The notes under the pieces: model-generated
The model's database searches: none
What the model saw: only the letters and a program-made list of their open reading frames with translations
Told to the model about the DNA's origin: nothing
Translations under genes and position numbers: made by a program
In this document: positions 47,511 to 58,170 of the stretch, in pieces
How the letters are laid out: every line of letters begins with the position of its first letter
How positions within the stretch are numbered: position 1 is the first letter of the stretch
Source: Valencia hispanica
Taxonomy: Eukaryota; Chordata; Actinopteri; Cyprinodontiformes; Valenciidae
Reading direction: 5' to 3'
Assembly (NCBI GenBank): GCA_963556495.2
Contig: OY747712.1
Location: 25,212,235-25,276,234 of the forward strand
Length of the DNA stretch: 64,000 bases

Positions 47511-49336
47511 AGAAATAATTGTGGTAACCCTAAAACTCTGATTTGTTGTCAGATGTTGAGGTAAAAGAAGTGTACTTTAATTCAGTGTCTTTAAACATCT
47601 TGTTCAATTTTATACATATATAAAACCTGAACATAAATGTTTCAAAACCTAAAAAACATCAAGTCCTTTTGCTAGAGTCCTTTGTTGATTTTATGGTGTA
47701 AAGCATGAGTCTGCAGACAGAAATCGTATTGCTGCCGTTATGAGCTTTTGATAGATGGACAAATAAAAGCATTCAGGCAACCTCACCAAGTAAAATAAAT
47801 GCTGCATCAGCATGCATCCAATACACAGCACCCTAACAGGAAATTTAAATTTAAGCACATTTACTCTGTGCTCACCAAAGTGCATATTGACTTTATTTCA
47901 TGTGCCAGTCTCTCTATTTCAGTAAAAAAAAAACAGTCTACAATTTCAGCTCCACAAAGAGTGTAAGTTCTTAGCGGTTGTGCTATTGTTTATTTGGGTG
48001 TGAGATCATGAATGACAGAAAGCTTAAACACTGATGATTGAAATCAAACTATGTTAAATAGGTCATCCATCCATCCATCCTCACCTTCGGCCTTTCATGC
48101 AGATGACACAATTGTTGAAGGCTGTGCACTGAATGATTCAATTAGGCTGGATTATGTCTTTATGTCTGTGTGCAGAGCTGGTTAACTGTTGAACAGATTA
48201 GTTTAGTGCTGACTCTAAACAGGGTGCTCCAATAAATCCATGCTCTCTTATTCCATTAGAAAACCACAGGATATCTGTCATTTGTGCAACAGCCTTGGAA
48301 GATAGTGTTGTCACAAGGCTTGAGCCCCTACAGGGTTGACTGATCAACATAAGGGCTGACTATAAATCCTTGTAGCAGTAGCAAACTACTCAAAGCATCT
48401 GATCATACTGTATATCAACTGGTGTGGTATTAAATGTATGTGTTCTACTCTTTATGAAGATGCTATTCTAATAAAATAACATTGATTTAATAACAACATA
48501 TTTACCTGGAACTAAACGGTTGGGATTCACCTTTTGCGCGCTTTACAAAGGCCACCATTTTTGGCATTTAAGCAAATGATCATACTGGTTTAAAAATAAT
48601 TGTTAAAGAAAAAACCAACAGGAATCAAAGCAATTGCCCTGTTATGAGAACTAATTGCTTGGTTCTTGTTTTGCATCCCTGGCAGCCTAGGTCATTTATC
48701 ACTGTTAAGCACCTCGCCACACAACCACTTGACTTTTGGTTTCCTTGGCAATAAGCAAGCTAAATCCTGCTCCACTTCTTCAGGTGGAAGTGAGTCAACT
48801 GAGCTGTTGTACAAATCGCCCCCGTACCATTCTCACGCGTTTGCATGAGCTAGTTGTGAAGCATAGATGAAAACTGGAACAAAAACAGGAGCACAGAGAC
48901 AAATGACAGTCTGTTGTAATCGACAGCAGCGTTTCTCCACAGGCAAAACACTCCCTGGCACTTGTACACAAAGCCTCGATGCATCCTTTCATTCATTGAT
49001 CAAGAATGCACAAATCTTATCCACTGATGCCTGGGCTCATGAAGCAGTCACAGGAGCTTTGAAAACAACTGCCAAATTGTTGGCAAATGAAAAGCTGCAG
49101 TGGAGCAATAGGTACTCGTTCTTATTCATGATCATATAAATTCAGCTTATTTTCCCTTCTAGTAGAACAAGAGAATACACCTGACACGAAATTATTAGTT
49201 AATTATTCCGTTTCCTTACTGAACATTTCAAATGATTTATTTTAGTTCTCTACCTTGGAACGTATATTTGGATAAACTTATATTTCAACTTCAAGGAAAG
49301 TCACCATGACTCAAAAACAGTGCTCTATTTATTACA
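47511..49336. other. phactr1 intron, nothing recognised
   Basis: Includes a short CATC run at 48,064-48,080. No exon or repeat family could be supported. Confidence 0.45.
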
Positions 49337-49946
49337 TACAGTGCCTGGCAAAAGTATTCCAAAGCCCTTTTCAATTTTTTTCACATCACAACCGCATGCT
49401 TTTGTGTATTTATTATAAATTTGCATATACACCAGACAGCAACACATATGACAGATCAGAGATAAAGCTGTGGAGAGCTTTAAACCAGGATTAGGTTATA
49501 ACACAATATTTTCAGGTTCAAACATTTTAAAAATGACTTTGATCCTACATCTGAAAACGGAAAGAGGGTTGCAAAACTACAAACACACCAAGACATGAAT
49601 GTCCATCTAAAATGACAGGTAGGGTAATCAGAAAAGACACCAAAAGGCCCATAATAACTCTAGAGGAGCTGCAGAGAACCACAGCTCAGGTGGGAGAAAC
49701 TAGTAGATAGTAGATGACATACCCCAAAATATTTTTAGCTTTAATCGTAGTGAAGGATGCTCCCACATAGCATTGAACCTGTTGGGACAGAATCCAAATT
49801 CACCTCACAGTTTTCAGATTACTGTGAGTGATCAATATTTTATGCTGAACAGTCACAATTCCAGTATAGACAAATACGTTTGTAGCTGTAATGTGACAAA
49901 TGTGACAAAGCTCAAGGGCTATGATTATTCTTTAAAGTACTGCTGC
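49337..49946 (+). mobile_element. Tc1-like relic, shortened
   Basis: Starts after a TA at 49,337-49,338 with CAGTGCCTGGCAAAAGTATT, the terminus of the family also at 17,011 and 31,151. TAACTCTAGAGGAGCTGCAG (49,659-49,680) is transposase sequence. The far end near 49,880-49,940 (AATGTGACAAAGCTCAAGGG) is a mutated inverted terminus. At about 610 bp it has lost more than half of the usual length. Confidence 0.65.
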
Positions 49947-50857
49947 TTATACAAATGCTGCATTTCATGATAGTTGTGCTTGATGAATTGGTGCAGCGAT
50001 TTGTGGAAATTTATAAAAAAGTATCATGTTACTTATGTCATTTTTAGTTATTAAATACAGTAGGTAAGCATACTGATCATCACAGAGTGATGCTGATGGC
50101 AGGAAAACAATTTTTAAATGTGTCAAAAAAAATCTATATTTCTGTAAAGTGAATCACAGGAAGGACTTTCATGAGATATGAAACAGACCGCTGGATGCAG
50201 CATGTGTCCTAATTACACTGTAGTGCAAAAGATCCGATTCCTGTTGACTCAGTCAGCATAAAATGCCAAGTCACCATGGTAACAGAGTATGCAACACACA
50301 TGGATGATGGAGACAGAGAACAAATTATCACCGTATCTTTGTTACAGGTTGAAAACTGAAATTAAATTTTGGGAAATCGTGATAGTTATGATTAATAACT
50401 AGAAATAAAAATCATTCAAAAACCGCTTGTCCATTCTAGATGTATGCACCACAAGCACAGCGTCTGAGCTACTGCAGGCCACGTTGGAGCGCTTCTTCTT
50501 GTTATTTAATTGCATTCAGTAATAATAACAAAATCCACACACAAAAATACGTTGTTCAAGCGATTATAAAAAATTTTTCCTAAACGGATTTATTTTTGCA
50601 CTAAAGAAGCCAATGGCCCTTGGCGTCAGTCACACTACCCCTCTGATTAACAACACGCATCGCTGTCCATTGATAATTTCTGGAGGAATAAACCTCATAG
50701 CACAACTGTGACAACAGTCCACAAGCGAACAAAAAGATGAAGTCGTTTTCGTCGCGTAAAACGGGGGCGTATTTTACACCACAACAACTACCCCAGTACA
50801 GACATCTGGCGTGCAAATCTATCACTATCAGAGCGCAGGGCGGGCATGTGCTCCTAC
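49947..50857. other. phactr1 first intron, proximal part
   Basis: Sequence immediately 3' of the distal phactr1 first coding exon on the minus strand. It becomes CpG-containing towards 50,600-50,857. No further exon was recognised. Confidence 0.45.
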
Positions 50858-50969
50858 CTGTCCTCAGATTAAAGGATCTTCTGGCTTCAACCAGATACGG
50901 GATGTCGCTCGTAGAGCGGAGCCTCCTGAGTGGTCTTCGGTCTGTGCTGCTGGCCGGTGTGGTCGCCAT
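50858..50969 (-). CDS. phactr1: phactr1 distal first coding exon
   Basis: Minus-strand exon coding 37 residues plus one base from ATG at 50,967-50,969 to a gtaggag donor (complement of 50,851-50,857). The peptide MATTPASSTDRRPLRRLRST then SDIPYLVEARRSFNLRTG matches the PHACTR1 N-terminal segment (a DRRPxRRxRSxSDxPYLxEAR pattern) in spacing and content. The trailing G joins the shared exon 16,263-16,427 to make Ala, giving an intron of about 34 kb. The open frame continues upstream to an ATG at 51,033-51,035, and an acceptor-like TCTGCTTCTGTCCCAG lies within that extension. A further upstream exon, as in mammalian isoforms that start earlier, is therefore possible. Confidence 0.85.
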
Positions 50970-51106
50970 CAATTTGAGCCAGTGTCCAGAGATGACTGCT
51001 GGCCGACTGGGACAGAAGCAGAGCCGCACGGCCACTCACTCGCTGGGAGGCAGCGATCGATGAAGAGGAGGAGGGAGTTCATACACACACACGGGAGAAT
51101 GCAAGA

Positions 51107-51149
<43 letters not shown>

Positions 51150-51899
51150 GGAGGGAGACTGTCGGTGGGGAATTATGAAAAATGTCGATTATTTAAAAAA
51201 CACAAAAGTTATAAATAAGCATTTTTTTTACTTGAGAATCAGCTGCTTTAAATAGATTAAAAAACATTGAAATATAGTTAGACCGTCAAAATGAATAATA
51301 AAATAATATTTTAAATAATTAATGCGTTAAATAAGTTCAATTCAATTCGGTTTTGAACCTAATTATCCAAAATAAGAAATTATTAATTAATTAAACAAAA
51401 TCATAAACAAATAGAAACTGAAAATAGTAAAAACTCAGCAGCAGGCTTTATTTGTTGGCTACATCCATTTATTCCTTTGTTTATTTGTTTATGTATTTAA
51501 GGTTTAGAATAATTTAGTGATTAGCAGGTCTATGGTAGGCCTATATATTTTTCATTTTTGATTGTGCATTAGAGATTTCTTCATGTACATAGCATGTCAA
51601 AATGATATATTGGATTATTCAAAGTCTACATACTTGTTTTAATGTTAAAATGCAGTGGAGTGGAATTTAAAAACAGAATCCTACAATTAATATGACATTA
51701 GTTTATATAATACAAGGGGAAATTACGCTATTCAATTTGTATTATTATTATTGTTGTTGTTGTTGTTGTTGTTATAATAAACTGAAACAGCACTGTTTTG
51801 GAGAGCAAATTATTAAACCGGCTTGAGCGACAGCTAAGGATATCCACCACTAGATGGCGGACTTGAATCCCACATCTTCCTTATGTTGGCTTTACGACA
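50970..51899. promoter_or_regulatory. Presumed shared promoter region between phactr1 and sirt5
   Basis: Less than 1 kb separates the divergently read phactr1 distal exon and the presumed sirt5 first exon. The phactr1 side is CpG-rich up to about 51,060. The middle (51,190-51,830) is AT-rich with a TTG/ATT trinucleotide run at 51,738-51,775 and no other motif that can be defended. Bidirectional promoter function is inferred from geometry only. Confidence 0.35.
51104..51147. repeat. (GA)n microsatellite
   Basis: Nearly uninterrupted GA dinucleotides about 140 bp upstream of the phactr1 distal start codon. CT-rich on the phactr1 sense strand. Confidence 0.95.
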
Positions 51900-52022
51900 C
51901 TGTTGTTCCTTTGCGGCCCCTCCTTGTAGTTGAGGACAGATAGGTAAACAACCCCAGCGTGTCTTTCTGGTCAGACAAAAAAGGAACTTCTCCTGTCGAG
52001 GTCGGTGCGATTAGCTTCACAT
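51890..52022 (+). other. sirt5: Candidate sirt5 non-coding first exon
   Basis: A GC-richer patch ending TTAGCTTCACAT is followed by a consensus donor gtaagt at 52,023-52,028. The first sirt5 coding exon has an acceptor just before its ATG, so an upstream non-coding exon must exist and this is the best candidate. The exon 5' end is a guess. If right, intron 1 is about 6.1 kb and contains the foldback element. Confidence 0.35.
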
Positions 52023-52649
52023 GTAAGTTTGTTTAAAAAAGTGTTCTTATTCACCTCGTTTTTGCTCGATGCAAGCTAAGGTTACGCTGTTTTTTTTGCT
52101 CTAACTGCGTTTTTACGAGGCGGTCACGTACTTCACGACTGTTTGGAAACACAATACGTCTGCAGTTTGTAAAGAATCCTGAAATAAATCGACATTAAGC
52201 TGCTACTTTAATACTATTATTGACATATATTGTTTATGAATGTTCCAGTTAAAAATGCAGGTAACCACAGAAAAGAGCGCCGCGTAATGACATGGTGTTT
52301 TGTATTGAAGATTTGGCATGCTGTTCAACTTGTTTCCATTACCGCGGTGAAGTTAGTTTTAAGTTGGATATTCGACAGACATTCGTTTCATTAAAGCGGA
52401 GACTCCCTCCGACGTCTCCCCGACAACCGCTCTCATGGAGTGGATACATCGCAGCTGAAGGCTCGCTCCTAAAGGCGGTGGTTTCGGTTAGGGACCATCA
52501 ATAAATTTCCAGACATCCCAGAAAATGAGTCAATACCTGTAACATCGCCTGACAAAGTAACGCCCAAATATTGATACGTTGTTGCTCGACACCTGAGATA
52601 CATGACACACCGATTTATTGATTAAAAAAAATAATATGTAATATTTCTT

Positions 52650-54110
52650 GTAAATTTTTTACTGTAATAGTGAGGGGTCTTCTTCAATAGCTTCCAGGTC
52701 ATGTGACTGAGTGACACAAAATCAATCTTAAATTGTCTTACTACATCTAAAGAACAAGACACAACAATTTATTTTCAATTTGAACGTACATTATATTTTA
52801 TATTAATATTTTACAGTAATATTTCAGGTTTTCTTTCAATAGCTTCCAGGTCATGTGACCAAGTGACACCAAATCAATGTTGAAATGTCTTAATAAATCT
52901 AAAGAACAAGACACAACAATTTATTTTCAATGTTAATGCTTATCATATTTTATATTATTTTACTGTAATATTTCAGGTTTTCCTTCAATAGCTTCCAGGT
53001 CACGTGACTGAGTGGGACCAAATCAACCTTAAAATGCCTTACTACATATAAAAAAAGACACCAATTAATTTCCAATTTGAATGCATTTTACATTTTATAT
53101 TAATATTTTACTGTAATATTTCATGTTTTTCTTCAATAGCTTCCAGTTCATGTGACAAGGTGACACCAAATCAAACTTAAAATGTCTTACTACATCTAAA
53201 GAACAAGACACAACAATTTAATTTCAATTTGAATGCACATATTATTTTATATTAATATTTTACTGTATTATTTCATGTTTTTATTCAATAGCTTCCAGGT
53301 CATGTGACCAAGTGACACCAAATCAATGTTTAAATGTCTTAATACATCTAAAGAACAAGACACAACAATTTATTTTCAATTTGATGGCACATAATATTTT
53401 ATATTATTTTACTGTTATATTTCATGTTTTTCTTCAATAGCTTCCAGTTCATGTGACTGAGTGACACCAAATCTACCTTAAAATGTCTTAATACATCTAA
53501 AGAACAAGACACACCAATTTATTTCCAATTTGAATGCATTTTACATTTTATATTAATATTTTACTGTAATATTTCAGGTTTTCCTTCAATAGCTTCCAGT
53601 TCATGTGACTGAGTGACACCAAATCAACCTTAAAATGTCTTAATACATCTAAATACCCAGACACAACAATTTATTTTCAATTTGAATGCAAATCATATTT
53701 TATATTAATATTTTACTGTCATTTTTCATGTTTTTCTTCAATAGCTTCCAGTTCATTTGACAAGGTGACACCAAATCAATCTTAAAATGTTTAAAATGTC
53801 TTAATACGTCTAAAGAACAACACACACTAAATTATTTCCAATTTGAATGCAAATCATATTTTATATTAATATTTTACTGTAATATTTCATTTTTTTCTTC
53901 AATAGCCTCCACGGTATGTAACCAAATGACTCAAAAGCTGTTCCCAGTTGTCCTAGGATATTAGACCAGTGAAACACAAGAGTTTTTAACACAGTTTTTA
54001 CAATCTAATATTGTATATGACTATTTTTATGAAAAATTATGGAATTTTTTTTCAATAGCTTCCAGGTTACGTAACCAAATGACTCAACATTTTTTCCCAG
54101 TTGTCCCAGT
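52650..54110. repeat. ~150-bp tandem array, left arm
   Basis: The landmark TTCAATAGCTTCCAG recurs with its CTTCC at about 52,691, 52,843, 52,992, 53,140, 53,292, 53,441, 53,593, 53,745, 53,906 (as CCTCC) and 54,059, a period of 148-161 bp. Each unit also contains a GTCATGTGAC-like palindromic word, GACACCAAATCAA, and an AT-rich TATTAATATTTTACTGTAAT block. An eleventh copy at 54,514 lies beyond the LINE insertion. The inner two units diverge most. Confidence 0.95.
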
Positions 54111-54126
54111 ATATTAGACTAGTGAG

Positions 54127-54465
54127 ACACATCCGGAGGGGGCTCATAGTAGAGCCGCTGCTCCTCCACACCGAGAGGAGTCAGTTGAGGTGGCTCGGGC
54201 ATCTGGTCAGGATGCCTCCTGGACGCCTCCCTGGGGAGGTGTTTCGGTCACGTCCCATCGGGAGGAGACCCAGGGGAAAACCCAGGACACGCTAGAAGGA
54301 CTATTTTTCCCGGCTGGCCTGGGAACGCCTTGGGATTCCTCCTGAGGAGCTGGAACAAGTGGCTGGAGAGAGGGAAGTCTGGGTCTCTTTGCTTCTGCTA
54401 CTGCCCATATGACCCCGACCCAGGATAAGCGGAAGAAGAAATATGGATGGATGGATGGATCTCAT
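54127..54465 (+). mobile_element. Rex/RTE-like LINE 3' end inside the left arm
   Basis: Encodes LLLHTERSQLRWLGHLVRMP then PGRLPGEVFRSRPIGRRPRG, the C-terminal tail of a common fish non-LTR element. It ends in the simple repeat ATGGATGGATGGATGG. Array units lie on both sides, so it inserted into the tandem array. Its first ~75 bp are also present, inverted, at 54,961-55,045. Confidence 0.75.
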
Positions 54466-54960
54466 ATTTTATATGAATGTTTTTATGGAAAATTATTAAT
54501 TTTTCTTCAATAGCTTCCAGGTCATGTGACCAAGTGACATCAAATCAATGTTAGAATGTCCTATTACATCTAGAGAACAGGACACACCAATTTATAATCT
54601 GCTTTTTTTATGCATCCTTCATTCATTCCACATGAAACTGTGTTCTGGTTTGTGCGTTTTAAGCATTAACTCTAAACTGTATCTTTACTGTGTACAATTT
54701 CTCACAGTTTCACTCAGTTTGTACACTGCACTTGTTTTGCGTAATGGCCATTTCCAAATTCCAGTCTTTGCACTTTCATATAGTCTTTTCCATATTCTGA
54801 CACTGTGCATGGAACCATCTTTCACAGCTATCACATTGGATCTGTCAAAAGTAAAGATAAATAACAAAAATTATCAAAAAACTTTATTCATGATGTTTAA
54901 TTTCTTCACACCTGGCCTCACAATTAACTTTAGACCTTCTCAGATATATTAGTGTAAAAT
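54202..54960. other. Asymmetric centre of the foldback element
   Basis: Contains the rest of the LINE 3' end (to 54,465), one more tandem unit (54,470-54,600) and about 350 bp of unique AT-rich sequence. An open frame 54,548-54,952 (plus, 134 aa, Leu/Phe/Tyr-rich) begins in the repeat unit and has no recognisable domain. Confidence 0.6.
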
Positions 54961-55045
54961 TGCCCGAGCCACCTCAACTGACTCCTCTCGATGTGGAGGA
55001 GCAGCGGCTCTACTATGAGCCCCCTCCGGATGTGTCTCACTAGTC
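54961..55045 (-). mobile_element. Inverted copy of the LINE 5' fragment in the right arm
   Basis: The reverse complement matches 54,117-54,201 with one visible difference near CACATCGAGAGG versus CACACCGAGAGG, and stops abruptly at GGCTCGGGCA. The same insertion point relative to the array in both arms shows copying from one arm to the other. Confidence 0.85.
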
Positions 55046-56960
55046 TTATATACTTGGACAACTGGGAAGAAGTTTTGAGTCATTTGGTTACGTAACCTGG
55101 AAGCCATTTAAAAAAAATCATATACAATATTCATATACAATATTAGATTGTAAAAACTGTGTTAAAAACTCTTGTGTCTCACTGGTCTAATATCCTAGGA
55201 CAACTGGGAGCAGATTTTGAGTCATTTGGTTACATAACCTGGAAGCTACTGAAGAAAAACATGAAATATTACAGTAAAATATTAATATAAAATATGATTT
55301 GCATTCAAATTGGAAATAAATTGGTGTGTCTAGTTATTTAGATGTATTAAGACATTTTAAGATTGATTTGGTGTCACTCAGTCACATAACCTGGAAGCTA
55401 TTGAAGAAAACATGAAATATTACAGTAAAATATTAATATAAAATATGATTTGCATTCAAATTGGAAATAAATTTGTGTGTGTTGTTCTTTAGATGTGTTA
55501 AGACATTTTAAACATTTTAAGATTGATTTGGTGTCACCTTGTCACATGAACTGGAAGCTATTGAAGGAAAACCTGAAATATTACAGTAAAATATTAATAT
55601 AAAATGTAAAATGCATTCAAATTGGAAATAAATTGGTGTGTCTTGTTCTTTAGATGTATTAATACATTTTAAGATAGATTTGGTGTCACTCAGTCACATA
55701 ACCTGGAAGCTATTGAAAGAAAACATGAAATATTACAGTAAAATATCTATATATAAAATGTAATATGCATTCAAATTGGAGATAAATTGGTGTGTCTGGG
55801 TATTTAGATGTATTAAGACATTTTAAGTTTGATTTGGTGTCACTCAGTCACATAACCTGGAAGCTATTGAAGAAAACATGAAATAATACAGTAAAATATT
55901 AATATAAAATATGATTTTCATTCAAATTGGAAATAAATTAGTGTGTGTTGTTCTTTAGATGTAGTAAGACATTTTAAACATTTTAAGATTCATTTGGTGT
56001 CACCTTGTCACATGAACTGGAAGCTATTGAAGAAAAACATGAAATATTACAGTAAAATATTAATATAAAATATGATTTGCCTTCAAATTGGAAATAAATT
56101 GGTATGTCTTGTTCTTTAGATGTAGTAAGACATTTTAAGATTGATTTGGTGTCCCCTTGTCACATGAACTGGAAGCTATTGAAGAAAAACATGAAATATT
56201 ACAGTAAAATATTAATATAAAATATTATTTGCATTCAAATTGGAAATCAATTGTTGTGTCTGGTTATTTAGATGTAGTAAGACATTTTAAGTTTGATTTG
56301 GTGCCACTCAGTCACATAACCTGGAAGCTATTGAAGAAGAACATGAAATATTACAGTAAAATAATAATATAAAATATTATGTTTTTCAAATTGGAAATAA
56401 ATTGGTGTGTCTTGTTCTTTAGATGTAGTAAGACATTTTAAGATTGATTTGGTGTCACTCAGTCACACGAACTGGAAGCTATTGAAGGAAAACCTGAAAT
56501 ATTACAGTAAAATATTAATATAAAATGTAAAATGCATTCAAATTGGAAATTGATTGGTGTCTTTTTTCTTATATGTAGTAAGACATTTTGAGATTGATTT
56601 GGTGTCACTCAGTCACATAACCTGGAAGCTATTGAAGAAAAACATGAAATATTACAGTAAAATATTAATATAAAATATTATTTGCATTCAAATTGGAAAT
56701 CAATTGTTGTCTGGTTATTTAGATGTAGTAAGACATTTTAAGGTTGATTTGGTTTCACTCAGTCACATGACCTGGAAGCTTTTGAAAGAAAGCCTGAAAT
56801 ATTACAGTAAAATATTAATATAAAATATTATTTGCATTCAAATCAGAAATAAATTGTTGTCTTGTTCTTTAGATGTAGTAAGACATTTTAAGATTGATTT
56901 GGTGTCACTCAGTCACATGACCTGGAAGCTATTGAAGAAGACCCCTCACTATTACAGTAA
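55046..56960. repeat. ~150-bp tandem array, right arm (inverted)
   Basis: Thirteen copies of the same unit in reverse orientation. CTGGAAGC landmarks lie at about 55,097, 55,239, 55,391, 55,551, 55,703, 55,856, 56,016, 56,169, 56,321, 56,471, 56,621, 56,771 and 56,922. Two units at about 55,500 and 55,970 carry an extra AAACATTTTAAG duplication, matching one left-arm unit near 53,790. Confidence 0.95.
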
Positions 56961-57286
56961 AAAATTAACAAGAAATATTACATATTATTTTTTTTATCAA
57001 TAAATCGGTGTGTCATGTATCTCAGGTGTCGAGCAACAACGCATCAATATTTGGGCGTTACTTTGTCAGGAGATCTCAAAGGTATTGTCTTATTTTCTTG
57101 GATGTCTGGAAATTTATTGATGGTCTCTAACCGAAACCACCGCCTCCAGGAGCGAGTCTTCAGCTGCGATGTATCCGCTCCATGAGAGCGGTTGTCGGTG
57201 AGACGTTGGAGGGAGTCTCCGCTTTAATGAAACGAATGTCCGTCGAATATCCAACTTAAAACTAACTTCACTGCGGTGTTTCCATT

Positions 57287-58170
57287 TGTTTGACTTGGTT
57301 CAGGTTGATAGGTGTGTCAGTTTGACTGTTTATTCTCTCTATAGTTTGGTATTACGAAAAGCAAACATGCTTAAGTTTCCTCTGTGTGCACATTCCTTGC
57401 CTTATCAGTGTAAAGAACAGCAGACTGTCTCTGCTGTTGCAGCTTCTGGCAGCAATAAGAATACTGCTCTGGCTGCACAGCATTCCCCCTTTTTTCACCA
57501 TATCTGATAGTCATCTAAACGAAATGTTGACACAAGGAGCCACAAAATCATCAACTCCTTACATTGCCCAACAGCAAGAAAACTACAACTCTTCCTTGGT
57601 TTTTTAAAATCGTGTAACTTTATCAGTATGTTTAATGTGCCATGTATTTAAGCTCTGCTTGCCAACAATATATATGGCCAGTTGGATGGGCTTTTCGTGT
57701 CCTTTTTGTACACACCAAGTCTAGAGCTTAGTGGCCAAAAACAATGTATAAATGTAGAGACGGATTGCAGTCAAAATCGTCAACAAGATCACATTATCTA
57801 TGATGATATTGTGCTGCCCTGCAACAGAAACAAGACAGAAAACAGTTTTTATGGTAAAATGTTGAGGTTTTGTTTTCTAAAATGTGTTTTTATAAAGTTT
57901 TCAGCTTGATGTCTTTTCTTTGTCTTCTTTTTTTCTGATTACTTTTGTAACATTCATATATCATAGCTGATTCTATAACAGGTTTAATTAGAAAATATGC
58001 ATAGAAAAGCTTAAATCTGAGATAAAAAATTGTTTTAGTTGTGGCATAAGAGATGGTATTTAAATCTAATAGGAAATAATATAAACATTAAAACAGTCTG
58101 AAAGTGTGTGGGGGAAATGAAATGATATACAAAAATGGACATTTCCTTTTTGTTTCTTCTGATCTTTTAG
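57287..58170 (+). other. sirt5 intron 1, 3' part
   Basis: Between the foldback element and the first coding exon. Open frames at 57,286-57,607 and 57,682-57,909 resemble nothing known. The sequence ends in a pyrimidine tract and the acceptor GATCTTTTAG. Confidence 0.5.

Larger units (their letters stand above)
1..50969 (-). other. phactr1: phactr1 gene, 5' part (spans four identified coding exons)
   Basis: This is the span of the phosphatase and actin regulator 1 gene on the minus strand, defined by four coding exons at 50,858-50,969, 19,650-19,956, 16,263-16,427 and 1,891-1,971. PHACTR1 binds protein phosphatase 1 through its C-terminus and G-actin through RPEL motifs. The PP1-binding end and the three C-terminal RPEL repeats must lie beyond the left edge. 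Exons 50,858-50,969 and 19,650-19,956 look like alternative first coding exons, because both end in phase 1 with a G that completes a GCT Ala codon at the shared exon. All intervening sequence is intronic and is mostly transposon-derived. Identification rests on the peptide segments [23 protein letters not shown] and LIKRGVLKE, which fit PHACTR1 better than PHACTR2-4. Confidence 0.88.
52332..57286. mobile_element. Foldback/Mutator-like element with long repetitive inverted arms
   Basis: The element spans 52,341-57,277 (4,937 bp). The 9-bp direct repeat GTTTCCATT stands at 52,332-52,340 and 57,278-57,286. The termini are inverted: left ACCGCGGTGAAGTTAG, right (reverse complement) ACCGCAGTGAAGTTAG. 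Similarity then continues through about 340 bp of unique terminal sequence, with about nine differences in the outer ~165 bp by eye. Inside this each arm is an array of ~150-bp repeats, 10 copies on the left and 13 on the right, in opposite orientation. A 760-bp centre (54,202-54,960) is not symmetric. No transposase is encoded. Long internally repetitive TIRs with a 9-bp TSD fit Drosophila-type foldback elements or MULEs. Confidence 0.85.

Noticed and set aside
50601..51035. Full 144-aa minus-strand open frame as a single gene
   Set aside because: Only 50,858-50,969 matches PHACTR1 and it ends at a good donor. The sequence beyond the donor is intron read-through.
50737..51218. Plus-strand open frames over the phactr1 exon
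   Set aside because: They are antisense shadows of the phactr1 exon. One continues into the (GA)n repeat as an Arg-Glu run.
54548..54952. 134-aa open frame in the centre of the foldback element as a transposase
   Set aside because: Begins inside a repeat unit, has hydrophobic low-complexity composition, and shows no DDE or other motif.
52650..56960. CRISPR-like regularly spaced repeats
   Set aside because: Units of ~150 bp are contiguous, with no short repeat/unique spacer alternation. The sequence is eukaryotic, and the arrays are arms of a transposon.
52341..57277. Assembly artefact (strand fold-back) as explanation of the palindrome
   Set aside because: The arms differ by several substitutions per 100 bases and in unit number, the centre is asymmetric, and a 9-bp duplication flanks the element. 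A fold-back artefact would give near-identical arms.
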